Assembly (NCBI GenBank): GCA_023407175.1
Contig: JAEYMU010000014.1
Location: forward strand, 1 to 64,000
Reading direction: 5' to 3'
Length of the DNA stretch: 64,000 nucleotides
Source of the DNA: Bacillota bacterium
GTDB lineage: Bacteria > Bacillota_A > Clostridia > Lachnospirales > Lachnospiraceae
Part shown: positions 53,386 through 62,184 of the stretch, piece by piece
Layout: each line of letters starts with the position of its first letter
Numbering within the stretch: position 1 is the first letter of the stretch
Made by a program: the position numbers and the translations under genes
The notes under the pieces: model-generated
What the model saw: the letters and a program-made list of their open reading frames with translations, nothing else
What the model was told of the DNA's origin: nothing
Databases searched by the model: none

Positions 53386-54685
53386 GGATTTGGTCACGCT
53401 TTTTTTCAAAGTCAGCCATGGCCTCGTCCAGAGTGATTTCACCATTAAGATATTTTTTGGCAATATCATCCTTAAAGACATCATTGATTTCTTCATAGCC
53501 TGATACGGCCAGCTGCTCTTGAACTCTTTTGGCTTCAAATAAAATGGAAGCGGAGGGCTTGCCGACAGTTTCTAAATATAATTGCTTGATTTCATCATCG
53601 GAATAGGCATGGATGATACTGTTCTGGGCGTAGATTCTGGCTCCCTCCTTGCCGCAGAGAAACTGTACAAAATCAAAGGCCTCCTCAGGATAAGCGGTTT
53701 TCTGCGCGATGCTTACAAACTGGTACTGCCCCCAGGTGGTGCCGGGGTCCAGACCCTCAACAATCGGCATGGGAGCAATATCCCAGTTAATATCGGATAT
53801 CCCCTTTGCCTCATCATTCAGCAGCATGTTGATAATCCATTCACCCTGGGGCATCATTGCAATATAGCCCTTTTCAAATTCCTCCAGATAATTGGTGTTC
53901 TCATCACTTGCGATTTTAAAGCTGACATGGGATTCGTCTACATTATAACAATCATTCAATAATTCAAGTGTTTCTCTGGTCAGGGTTAAATCGTCGTCGA
54001 TGAGATAGGAGGACTGCTGAAGGGCTTCAAAGTTAGAGCACCACGGTACCCAGTAGCCCCCGTAAACCTTACTGTCCCCTTCTCCCCTTGTCAGTTTTTT
54101 GGCAAGCTGACGATATTCTTCCCAGGTCATCTGGCCGGGATAGGAAATACCGACATCGTCAAAAAGGTCCTTGTTATAGAGGAGGAACCAGCAGGTGCTG
54201 CGGGTCGGGATACCGTAATATTTTCCGTCAACAGCGATATCATTGAACATGCTGCCGTAGGCAGTTACATCCATATCGTTCGTTGCGATATAGGAGGTAA
54301 GATCCAGCAGCTTTCCCATATCCTTGATTTGAACCATGGAGGATATTCCGTGGATACCTAATAAGTCGATTTTTATATTGGAATTCAGATCGGCTTTGAT
54401 TTCCTTATCATAGGTGGCGCTGGATAATACATGGAGCTGTACCTGAACAGCCGTATTTAATGCATTGTAAGCATCTACGACAGGTGTAATATAGGATTCC
54501 TCATCATCCCAAATATAAAAATCCAGAATGACCGGATTTTTAGCCCCACTGTCTGTAACATTACCAGAGGAACCGGCAGGATTCAGGATATTTGCTTTAT
54601 TTTGGTTACAACCGGATAATATAACAGAAAACAAGGATATAATGAGTAAAACAACAATTATTATTTTAAGCTGCTTATGATACAT
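53375..54685 (-). CDS. Orphan family-1 solute-binding lipoprotein
   Basis: A 436-residue lipoprotein with lipobox ILSGC (Cys about 26). The binding fold shows FYIWDDEESYITPVVDAYN, LYNKDLFDDVG and MTWEEYRQLAKKL, so it is a paralogue of the protein at 50232. It has no permease genes of its own strand. It is divergent, with a 134-nt spacer, from a membrane histidine kinase. It may therefore act as the ligand-binding partner of that kinase or be an alternative receptor for the 51578/52540 permeases (inference). GGAAGGAAAG precedes ATG 54685. Confidence 0.88.
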   Translation of the reverse strand: MYHKQLKIIIVVLLIISLFSVILSGCNQNKANILNPAGSSGNVTDSGAKNPVILDFYIWDDEESYITPVVDAYNALNTAVQVQLHVLSSATYDKEIKADLNSNIKIDLLGIHGISSMVQIKDMGKLLDLTSYIATNDMDVTAYGSMFNDIAVDGKYYGIPTRSTCWFLLYNKDLFDDVGISYPGQMTWEEYRQLAKKLTRGEGDSKVYGGYWVPWCSNFEALQQSSYLIDDDLTLTRETLELLNDCYNVDESHVSFKIASDENTNYLEEFEKGYIAMMPQGEWIINMLLNDEAKGISDINWDIAPMPIVEGLDPGTTWGQYQFVSIAQKTAYPEEAFDFVQFLCGKEGARIYAQNSIIHAYSDDEIKQLYLETVGKPSASILFEAKRVQEQLAVSGYEEINDVFKDDIAKKYLNGEITLDEAMADFEKKRDQILNP

Positions 54686-54721
54686 GATGATTCTTTCCTT
54701 CCAAATGAAGTAAGCGATACA

Positions 54722-54750
54722 TTGTACTTTCTGATTATCTATATTATAAT
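54722..54750 (+). promoter_or_regulatory. Promoter of kinase/regulator operon with flanking inverted repeat
   Basis: TTGTAC (54722-54727), 17 nt, TATAAT (54745-54750). ATTGTACT (54721-54728) and AGTACAAT (54757-54764) form an 8-bp inverted repeat that covers the -35 and the start point, a plausible operator. The start near 54757 leaves a 60-nt leader before GTG 54820. Confidence 0.65.
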
Positions 54751-54819
54751 TTTAACAGTACAATTCGTCAATTCATTACTTTTTATGCTGCTTATCAAAC
54801 ATAGGGAGGGATTAAATCC

Positions 54820-56325
54820 GTGTTCTGCTTTGTTTTGGTTATTGTATTTATTTTTATTAACCTGCTGATACAAAAGGAAAACCAGTTATCGTCAAAATAT
54901 CTGGCGGCAACCCTGATCGCCTATGTAATTGCAATATTCTCCATTATATTTTATTTATCCAAGGATACTTATTACTATAATGTAGTAAACAACTATTTTT
55001 CACTTCCGAAGGTTGTATGGAAATATCTCATGTTTGCAGATATCCCCAGGAATATCATTATACGCATGCTGAATTTATCCTCTTTGGCTGTCATACTTTT
55101 TGGATATCATTTCACCAATACCTACCGAGAGAGAATTATATATCGAAGCAGAGGTTACTTTAAATACATTCTTCCGGTCCTGCTGATGTTTCAGTTTATC
55201 GTATATGACCCGGATGTTCAGTATAAGGTATATATGCTGTGCTATCCAAAGCTTTTGTCAATCGCCCAGATTTCCATGCTTGCACAGGGCCTTCATACGG
55301 TGACAGTCATATTCAATATGGGTATCATCCTGTATGGTATGATTCAACTCTGTTATGCATATAAAAAGGTCTATTTTCTGCAATTCTTAAGAAGCTATTT
55401 GATCGGCGAAGGCATCTGCTATACCCTGATCATGTTTTCGTACATTATCATATTCTGGTTCTCGCCTACCTTCTTAATAAAAGTATCGAAAATAGCAGAC
55501 TATACGACCTATTTATCCGTACCGCTAAGCAATAACCAGATTATTTTTACGGCATATCCCTATTATCTGCTTGTAACAACGCTGTTATGTGCCTTCTGCA
55601 TCTATGAGCTGATTGCCATCAGAGGGAAAATGAAGAGAAAAGAATTTACTATTACAAAGCAGATTGATGCGGCAGATACTACCTCTAAGATATTCTGCCA
55701 TTTTATGAAAAATGAAATTCTTGCAATTCAATCGGATATCGAATTGCTACAGGTAACAGATGAAAACAAAGAGGGCGTTCAGGACCTGCTGGAGCGCTGC
55801 AGTAACCTGTATCAGCGGCTGGATACCATACACAGGAGTACAAAACGGTCGGAACTGAATTTATACGAGACGGATTTAAAGGAATTTGTATCGAATATCA
55901 TAGCCCAGATGAAAAGGGATTCTCAAAAATGCAAGGTCATAACCCAGATAGATGCTGAAATCCCCAATGTTATGATCGACCGCAATTATTTTGAGCAGGC
56001 AGTACGCAATATCATTGAAAACGCCCTTGATTCCATGGAAACCATTCCGGTGCAGGAACGGTCAATTACAATCAGGCTTCAGTCCATCAGTAACTGGGTT
56101 ATCCTGTCCGTTCAGGATTGCGGAGTCGGAATTCCCGAAAAGAACCTGAGGGACATCTTTACCCCCTTGTATTCCTCTAAACCGATAGCAAAGCATTGGG
56201 GTATCGGTCTGGCTCTGACACACCGGATTATCATGGCTCATGAAGGAAAAATAGAGGTAGAAAGCCATGTAAATACCGGAACCACCTTCCGTATCATGCT
56301 GCCGGATATCAAGAAGTATATCTGA
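54820..56325 (+). CDS. Polytopic membrane histidine kinase
   Basis: A 501-residue kinase. Residues 1-265 hold about seven or eight hydrophobic segments (for example 3-17, 26-47, 79-97, 112-130, 150-180, 195-215, 243-265) with little extracellular sequence. The H box is FCHFMKNEILAIQSDI, with the phosphoacceptor His near 296. The ATPase domain has N box IIENALDSM, G box DCGVGIP and HWGIGLALTHRII. Start GTG 54820 has GGGAGGG 8 nt upstream. With so small an outer face it may sense through a partner; the binding protein encoded divergently is the natural candidate. It forms an operon with the regulator at 56346. Confidence 0.85.
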   Translation: MFCFVLVIVFIFINLLIQKENQLSSKYLAATLIAYVIAIFSIIFYLSKDTYYYNVVNNYFSLPKVVWKYLMFADIPRNIIIRMLNLSSLAVILFGYHFTNTYRERIIYRSRGYFKYILPVLLMFQFIVYDPDVQYKVYMLCYPKLLSIAQISMLAQGLHTVTVIFNMGIILYGMIQLCYAYKKVYFLQFLRSYLIGEGICYTLIMFSYIIIFWFSPTFLIKVSKIADYTTYLSVPLSNNQIIFTAYPYYLLVTTLLCAFCIYELIAIRGKMKRKEFTITKQIDAADTTSKIFCHFMKNEILAIQSDIELLQVTDENKEGVQDLLERCSNLYQRLDTIHRSTKRSELNLYETDLKEFVSNIIAQMKRDSQKCKVITQIDAEIPNVMIDRNYFEQAVRNIIENALDSMETIPVQERSITIRLQSISNWVILSVQDCGVGIPEKNLRDIFTPLYSSKPIAKHWGIGLALTHRIIMAHEGKIEVESHVNTGTTFRIMLPDIKKYI

Positions 56326-56345
56326 ATAGGAGTGATCGTGTAATT

Positions 56346-57056
56346 ATGTCTGAGAATGTGATACGCGTATTAATTGCCGAAGATATGGAGCCGATCCGTA
56401 AACGGTATGTAAAAATGCTGTCTGAAACGGAAGATATTAAGGTAATATCCGATGTAGGCAGCGGTGAAGAGGCAGTGGCACAGACCCATCTGACCCATCC
56501 GGATATTATACTGATGGATATTGAGATGGAGAGCAAGGACGCAGGACTGCGGGCGGCAAAGGAATTGCTGGAGCAGTATGAGGGTCTTAAGATTATCATA
56601 CTTACCGTATATGAGGAGGACGAGCTGATCTATACGGCGTTTCAGTTTGGTGTATGTGACTATATTAAGAAGAATGCCAAGCCTGCGGATGTAATAAAGA
56701 GTATTCGCAATGTTTATCTGGGCAAGGCTCCGCTGCGCCCAGAGCTGGCAACAAAGATTTTGGGTGAATTTAAACGGGTAAAATCCTATGAAAGCAGCTT
56801 TCTTTATGCGGTGAATATCGTAACCTCACTGACCGGAACGGAGCTGGAGATCTTAAATCTCCTTTTGCAGCACAGAACAAGGAAGGAAATCTGCCGGATA
56901 CGCTGTGTGGAGATGTCAACGGTAAAAACCCAGATCAGGAATATATTGCAGAAATTTGATAAGAAATCAATCAATGAGGTGGCGGCAATGATTCAATCCA
57001 TGAACCTTCAGGAATTTATCATAAAGCACAGCAATAATAATATAAGCATCGATTAA
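56346..57056 (+). CDS. Response regulator, NarL/LuxR-like
   Basis: A 236-residue regulator. The receiver has LIAEDMEP, phosphoacceptor Asp58 in ILMDIEM, Thr in ILTVYEED and Lys in IKKNAKP. The output domain (about 155-225) is a LuxR-type helix-turn-helix: LTGTELEILNLLLQHRT, KEICRIRCVEMSTVKTQI, then a final helix with KSINEVAAM. TAGGAGTG precedes ATG 56346. Its partner is the kinase 20 nt upstream. Likely targets are the adjacent GH5-GH3 genes, the divergent binding-protein gene or the transporter. Confidence 0.88.
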   Translation: MSENVIRVLIAEDMEPIRKRYVKMLSETEDIKVISDVGSGEEAVAQTHLTHPDIILMDIEMESKDAGLRAAKELLEQYEGLKIIILTVYEEDELIYTAFQFGVCDYIKKNAKPADVIKSIRNVYLGKAPLRPELATKILGEFKRVKSYESSFLYAVNIVTSLTGTELEILNLLLQHRTRKEICRIRCVEMSTVKTQIRNILQKFDKKSINEVAAMIQSMNLQEFIIKHSNNNISID

Positions 57057-57136
57057 TATAAGCAAAGCATGCTTTTAAGCATAGCTGATGCCGGAAGCCG
57101 GCTTATGGTCAGGACTTAGGAAAGGAAATATATGAT

Positions 57137-58513
57137 ATGAGTTTTGTTAAGGTAAAGGGAACACATTTTGTTTGTGATAATAAAGAAATTTTATTCTCCG
57201 GGCTGGGTATCGGAACCTGGCTTAATATGGAGCATTTTATGCTGGGCATACCGACCACGGACAGCCAGATTCGCAGAGCCTTTGGCGAAGCATATGGCAA
57301 GGAAGCTTCAGAGGAGTTTTTTAAAAAGTTTATACTGGATTTTGTGACGGAGGCTGATTTTAAATTCTTAAAAGAAACGGGTGTTAATCTGGTCAGGGTA
57401 CCCTTTCATTATCACCTGTTTTTGGATGACCAGAATCCGTCCTGCTATAAGGAGGAGGGCTTTTACTATTTTGATTATTTGCTTGCACTGGCGAGTAAGT
57501 ATGAAATTTATATTCTTCCGGACCTGCATTCCGTCCCAGGGGGGCAAAATCCTGACTGGCACTGTGACAATCAGACCGGATCGCCCCAATTCTGGCACTT
57601 TAAGGTGTTCCGGGATCAGATCGTTGCCCTATGGCGAGAGATTGCCAGACGCTATAAAGAGGAACCGTATCTTTTGGGATACGACCTTCTGAATGAGCCC
57701 TATCTGATACCGAAGGACGACCGGATCGATCAATTCTATCAGGAGGTAACAGCAGCCATCCGCGAGGTGGACCAGAACCATATTCTGTTTTTGGAGGGAG
57801 ACTTTTTTGCAATGGATTTCTCCTGTATTCATACCATTGCCGATGAGCAGACAGCCCTGGCCTTTCACTATTACCCGACGGTATGGGAACCGGATCTGTT
57901 TCGCAAGGACTATGACCGGGAAGAAAGAAGGCAGAAATTCGAAGCCGTATTTAAAAAGCTGATACAGATTCGTGAGCAATTCTCCCGTCCGATTCTTTGC
58001 GGAGAAGCAGGCTATGATATTGATAAAGAGGACCTGCCCTTTACCATGGGTTTGGTAGAGGACACTCTGGAGCTGTTTCGAAGATATCAGGTTTCATGGA
58101 CTCTTTGGTGCTATAAGGATGCACAGTTCATGGGAGTGGTTTATCCGAAGTCTGTTACCCCCTGGATGAAATTTATAGATAAAATACATACCTATTGGAA
58201 CCACTATCAGGATATCGAGATGGCCCAGGCGGGGATCGAAGGTCTGTGCAGCAGGCATTTTCCCCAGGCTACAGAGGAGGACAGATATTTTCTGCGCTTT
58301 AGACAGCGGACTATTATCTACAGTCTTCAGGCAGAATACTGGCTGAAGCAGGAATTACAGCAGTATTCCATAGAGGAGATCATGAAGCTGCCGGAATCCT
58401 TCTTAATGGAAAACTGCGGATATTATGAAGAATATGCTGCGGTTTTGAGGAAGTATACGGGGAGGTCTGAAAATGTTAAAGCAGAGGGAAGCGGTTGCAG
58501 AAGCCAATTATAA
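57137..58513 (+). CDS. Glycoside hydrolase family 5, cytoplasmic
   Basis: A 458-residue enzyme without a signal peptide. The GH5 barrel shows NLVRVPFHYHLF, the acid/base Glu187 in LLNEPYL, HYYPTVWEPD, the nucleophile Glu290 in LCGEAGYD, and WTLWCYKDAQF. A helical tail of about 110 residues follows the barrel. It would hydrolyse imported beta-glycans (glucan or mannan oligosaccharides). Its 3' end overlaps the GH3 gene by 41 nt, so the two are coupled. An inverted repeat AAAGCATGCTTT lies upstream at 57064-57075. The subfamily cannot be fixed from motifs alone. Confidence 0.88.
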   Translation: MSFVKVKGTHFVCDNKEILFSGLGIGTWLNMEHFMLGIPTTDSQIRRAFGEAYGKEASEEFFKKFILDFVTEADFKFLKETGVNLVRVPFHYHLFLDDQNPSCYKEEGFYYFDYLLALASKYEIYILPDLHSVPGGQNPDWHCDNQTGSPQFWHFKVFRDQIVALWREIARRYKEEPYLLGYDLLNEPYLIPKDDRIDQFYQEVTAAIREVDQNHILFLEGDFFAMDFSCIHTIADEQTALAFHYYPTVWEPDLFRKDYDREERRQKFEAVFKKLIQIREQFSRPILCGEAGYDIDKEDLPFTMGLVEDTLELFRRYQVSWTLWCYKDAQFMGVVYPKSVTPWMKFIDKIHTYWNHYQDIEMAQAGIEGLCSRHFPQATEEDRYFLRFRQRTIIYSLQAEYWLKQELQQYSIEEIMKLPESFLMENCGYYEEYAAVLRKYTGRSENVKAEGSGCRSQL

Positions 58514-61397
58514 GAAAACACCCCTGTGGAATGAGGCACTTTCCATAGAAGAACGGCTGAATTATCTGCTTCGGGAGCTTACGCTGGAGGAAAAGCTTCA
58601 GTGCCTCACCATACGGGCGCCGGAGGTAGAACGGCTGGGCCTGAAAGACTTTTCCATCGGCGGCGAGGCTGCCCATGGCATAGAGGCAAGACGTGATCAG
58701 GTCTTTAATAAGGGAATGCCTGTTGAAACCACAGTATTTACCCAGCCCATCGGACTTAGCTCCACCTGGGATACTGCACTGATGAAAAAGATCGGGGTGG
58801 TTACGGGAACGCAGGCAAGGGCTGTTTATCGAATGGATGAAAGCATCGGCCTGTCCAGATGGGGTCCTACCGTCGATATGGAACGGGACCCAAGGTGGGG
58901 CCGGAATGAGGAGGGGTACGGGGAAGATCCCTATCTGACGGGGAAGATGACATCTGCCTATATCAGAGGTCTTCAGGGTGAGGACGATTTTTACCTGCGC
59001 TGCGGGGCGACTCTTAAGCATTTTTATGCAAATAATGAAGAGGAGGACCGGGAAAAATCCTCCTCTTCTCTTGATGTAAGAAATAAAATGGAATATTATC
59101 TGGAACCCTTCCGGCGGGCCATTACGGAAGGCAGAGCGGAAGCTGTCATGACCTCCTATAATGAGATTAATGGAATACCGGCCATATTAAACCCTGAACT
59201 TAAGGAGCTTGTAAAAGAAAAGTGGGGCTTAAAAGGCCATGTAGTCTGTGACATGGCAGATCTTGGCCAGACAGTAACAGCCCACCGGTTTTGTAAAACT
59301 GTGGCGGAGGCGCTTGCCCTGGGTCTGAAGGCCGGAATGGATGCTTTCAATGATCCGGAGGAGGAAGTAATTGCAGCTGCCAGAGAGGCTTTGGAGCAGG
59401 GACTGATTACGGAAGGGGATATTGATAGTGCCATTCGCAATACCTTTGCCACAAAGCTTCGGCTGGGTATTTATGATGCTAAAGGCACCTGTCCCTATTC
59501 CCAAATTGATACGAAGGTGCTTAACTGCGGGGAGCATCAGGAGGTGTGTCTGGAGGCAGCAGAAAAAGCAGTGGTCCTGTTAAAGAATGAAAGCCATCTG
59601 CTGCCGGTCGGTCAGGATACCCGGGATGTCATTATGATGGCAGGGCCGCTGGCAGATGTATGGAATAAGGATTGGTACAGTGGAATACCGGCAGAAAGAG
59701 TGACACCCAGGGAGGGAATCAAACAGGAATTACCGAACGCCGAGCTGGATTACGAGGATGGGATAGACCGTATAAAAATAAAGCTGGGAGAACAGTATAT
59801 TGCGGTAAGGCAGGATGGAACCTGTTATCTGACAGATGAAAATGCAGCAGAAATTTTTGAACATACTGACTGGGGAGATAATAAACATACCCTGCGTGCC
59901 TGCGGCATAAAGAAATATCTGTCTGCGGATACGGACACGGGAGCAGTCCTTGCCAACAAGGAGGAGGTTTTCAGCTGGTTTGTGCAGGAGGTATTTTCCC
60001 TTCACGAGACAGAGGCGAAGGAGCAGGCAAGGGATAAAGCCTACCGGATTGAAAGCTGGAAGCATACCTTACTGTATACCGATCAGGAAGGAAGATTGCT
60101 TTGCGGTAAATGGGATGAGAATAGGGACGCCGGAGCAGATGGGGCTGCGGCCCGTAATATAACCGGCAGTGAAGAAACGGTATTCTGCTTTGAGCTTGTC
60201 ATCGACGGTATCCGTAAGGCAGCAGAAGCAGCAAAAAGAGCGGATACGGTAATTGCGGTTATGGGCTGTCACCCGATCATCAGCTGTAAGGAGGGCAATG
60301 ACCGCCGTGATTGCTCCTTTCCTCCAAAGCAGCGGGAGCTTTTACAGGAAATATATCAGGTAAATCCCAATGTTATATTAGTGTTAATTACAAATTATCC
60401 CTATGCCATCGACTGGGAGAAGGAGAACCTGCCGGCCATCCTTATGACAGCATCCGGCAGCCAGGCATTGGGGACTGCCATTGCAAAGGCAATTTCCGGG
60501 GCCTATCCGCCGGCTGGAAGACTTAATATGACCTGGTATCCGGGTGATGAACAGCTCCCCTCCAAAAGGGAGTATGATATCATTCACAGTAAAAGGACCT
60601 ATCAGTATTATAATGGAAGGGTATTGTATCCCTTCGGCTACGGCCTAACCTATACGGAATTTTACTATCATGATTTAACTGTAGAAGCGGAGCTGGAGCA
60701 GCTTAAGGTAAAGCTGTATGTAAAAAACATAGGCTCCTTCGACAGTGATGAGGTGGTACAGCTTTATATCAGCCAGCAAAGCTCCAGAACAATCCGGCCC
60801 ATCCGGCAATTGAAGGGTTTTCAAAGAGTTTATATATTACAGGGAGAAGATAAGCTGGTCGAATTTGAGCTGCCCTACCATGAATTTAAATACTATGATG
60901 TTGTTACCTGTAAAATGCTGCTCGAAGACAGTAATTATGAGCTTCAGCTTGGGCCGGGAAGCCAGGATATCCGACTGACTGCAATACTTCCTGTCCGCGG
61001 AACGGTTATTCCGGCAAGGGATATTTCACAGCCCATACGCTGTGACCACTATGACAGCTATGATAATCTCTATTTACACCGGGGGTATAAGGGAAAACCC
61101 TGCATTCTCCCCGGACCGGATAAGGTAACACCGGCATTTGGAAGGGCGGTATATGAGGATGCTGCATTTTATCATCAACCGGAGCTCATGGTAATTGGTA
61201 TGAAGGCGGAGGAAGCCGGCAGCCTAACCGTATGGTTTGGCAATGAAATCCTGGCAGGGATGGAATGCAGGACTATGGAGGATTATGAGGAAGTAGAACT
61301 GGCTCTAAGGTCTTTGGAATTTGAGCCCGGAGTCAGGAAACCACTGAAAATTGAGATTACCGGTAAGATAAGACTTGTTGAATTTTATTTCAGATAA
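58473..61397 (+). CDS. Glycoside hydrolase family 3 (beta-glucosidase/xylosidase type), cytoplasmic
   Basis: A 974-residue enzyme without a signal peptide. The N-terminal barrel has GGEAAHGIEA, RWGRNEEGYGEDPYL and the nucleophile Asp260 in VVCDMADLG. The second domain is split: between about 430 and 570 lies an insert with repeats like YIAVRQDGTCYLTDE and KYLSADTDTGAVLANKEE, a beta-trefoil/fascin-like look. GYGLTYTEF begins a fibronectin-III-like domain, and about 130 extra residues form the tail. GGGGAGG precedes ATG 58473, inside the GH5 gene. It would finish oligosaccharides made by the GH5 enzyme to monosaccharides. Confidence 0.9.
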   Translation: MLKQREAVAEANYKKTPLWNEALSIEERLNYLLRELTLEEKLQCLTIRAPEVERLGLKDFSIGGEAAHGIEARRDQVFNKGMPVETTVFTQPIGLSSTWDTALMKKIGVVTGTQARAVYRMDESIGLSRWGPTVDMERDPRWGRNEEGYGEDPYLTGKMTSAYIRGLQGEDDFYLRCGATLKHFYANNEEEDREKSSSSLDVRNKMEYYLEPFRRAITEGRAEAVMTSYNEINGIPAILNPELKELVKEKWGLKGHVVCDMADLGQTVTAHRFCKTVAEALALGLKAGMDAFNDPEEEVIAAAREALEQGLITEGDIDSAIRNTFATKLRLGIYDAKGTCPYSQIDTKVLNCGEHQEVCLEAAEKAVVLLKNESHLLPVGQDTRDVIMMAGPLADVWNKDWYSGIPAERVTPREGIKQELPNAELDYEDGIDRIKIKLGEQYIAVRQDGTCYLTDENAAEIFEHTDWGDNKHTLRACGIKKYLSADTDTGAVLANKEEVFSWFVQEVFSLHETEAKEQARDKAYRIESWKHTLLYTDQEGRLLCGKWDENRDAGADGAAARNITGSEETVFCFELVIDGIRKAAEAAKRADTVIAVMGCHPIISCKEGNDRRDCSFPPKQRELLQEIYQVNPNVILVLITNYPYAIDWEKENLPAILMTASGSQALGTAIAKAISGAYPPAGRLNMTWYPGDEQLPSKREYDIIHSKRTYQYYNGRVLYPFGYGLTYTEFYYHDLTVEAELEQLKVKLYVKNIGSFDSDEVVQLYISQQSSRTIRPIRQLKGFQRVYILQGEDKLVEFELPYHEFKYYDVVTCKMLLEDSNYELQLGPGSQDIRLTAILPVRGTVIPARDISQPIRCDHYDSYDNLYLHRGYKGKPCILPGPDKVTPAFGRAVYEDAAFYHQPELMVIGMKAEEAGSLTVWFGNEILAGMECRTMEDYEEVELALRSLEFEPGVRKPLKIEITGKIRLVEFYFR

Positions 61398-61406
61398 CAG
61401 AAAAGT

Positions 61407-61445
61407 GCAGGCAGTGTCAAATATAATTATTTTGACGCTGCCTGC
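61407..61445 (+). terminator. Terminator of GH5-GH3 operon
   Basis: GCAGGCAG.GTCAAA pairs with TTTGAC.CTGCCTGC around TATAATTAT. The T-tract after it is weak (TGTTATTACTG), so read-through is possible. Confidence 0.75.
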
Positions 61446-61544
61446 TGTTATTACTGTGATTTTTTATTTGATTTTGGATATTGAACGGAATGAGCTATGG
61501 AGATAAATAATTTACTCCTTATCGCTGCGCTTCGTAAGTAACAG

Positions 61545-61607
61545 TTGACAGGGAGCAGCACATGTTATAATATCGTTATATAACAATGTTATATAACGAT
61601 ATTATAA
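61545..61607 (+). promoter_or_regulatory. TetR promoter with 43-bp perfect palindromic operator
   Basis: Two exact 20-bp arms (61565-61584 and 61588-61607) are separated by AAT. Each arm contains the self-complementary 10-mer GTTATATAAC. TTGACA lies at 61545-61550 and a -10 (TAATAT at 61568-61573, 17-nt spacer, or TATAAT at 61566 with 15) falls inside the left arm. The operator thus covers the -10 and start point of the TetR gene, the usual arrangement for autorepression. Confidence 0.85.
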
Positions 61608-61626
61608 AGGAAGGGTGTGATGATAA

Positions 61627-62184
61627 ATGCCTCCGAAGGTACGAATTACGAAGGAACAGATTATTGATAAAGCGTTTGAAATATTGAAAGCAGAGGGCTT
61701 TTCTTCGATTTCAGCAAGAAGGCTGTCAAAGGAACTGAATTGCTCCACCCAGCCGATCTATTATATATTTGAAAATATGGAGGATTTGAAAAAAGGATTA
61801 TATAGAAAGGGCTGTGCATATTTTGAACAGCGTGTGATGGAGCTGAAGGATAAGTCAAGACCTGAATTGGATTTTCTTGAGGTTGGAGTTGCCTATATTA
61901 AAGGGGCGAAGCTTGAGCACAATATATTTCACTTCATTTGCATGGAAAATAACTATACGATGAAGGGAGTTTCCGAACTGGTCAGCGGAGTACCGCTTAT
62001 GAAAGCGCAGGCAGAGATATTCCTGAATGTATGGCTTTATGCACATGGAATTGCCAGTATTATTGCTAATAATAATGTGGTATTTAACGAGGAAGAGATA
62101 AGGAAGCTGCTTAAGAAGGCCTACCGGGGATTTGCGGGTCAGGCAGGCGAGGAGGGTAAGGAGGGGGAAGCATATGAGATATGA
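61627..62184 (+). CDS. TetR-family transcriptional regulator
   Basis: A 185-residue regulator. The N-terminal helix-turn-helix is ITKEQIIDKAFEILKAEG, then ISARRLSKELNCSTQPIYYIF. The ligand domain (about 60-185) is helical without a close family resemblance. It lies 20 nt after the perfect palindrome it probably binds. Its stop overlaps the start of the acyltransferase-like gene by 11 nt, so both are repressed together until a ligand is bound. Confidence 0.9.
   Translation: MPPKVRITKEQIIDKAFEILKAEGFSSISARRLSKELNCSTQPIYYIFENMEDLKKGLYRKGCAYFEQRVMELKDKSRPELDFLEVGVAYIKGAKLEHNIFHFICMENNYTMKGVSELVSGVPLMKAQAEIFLNVWLYAHGIASIIANNNVVFNEEEIRKLLKKAYRGFAGQAGEEGKEGEAYEI

Noticed and set aside
53038..53538. 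Minus-strand 166-codon frame across the permease end
   Set aside because: Antisense to the permease and overlapping the binding-protein gene in another frame; Cys/His-rich shadow composition.
54677..54868. Small hydrophobic open frame over the kinase promoter
   Set aside because: Its start is upstream of the -35/-10 boxes, and its end overlaps the kinase gene in another frame. GTG 54820 with GGGAGGG explains translation.
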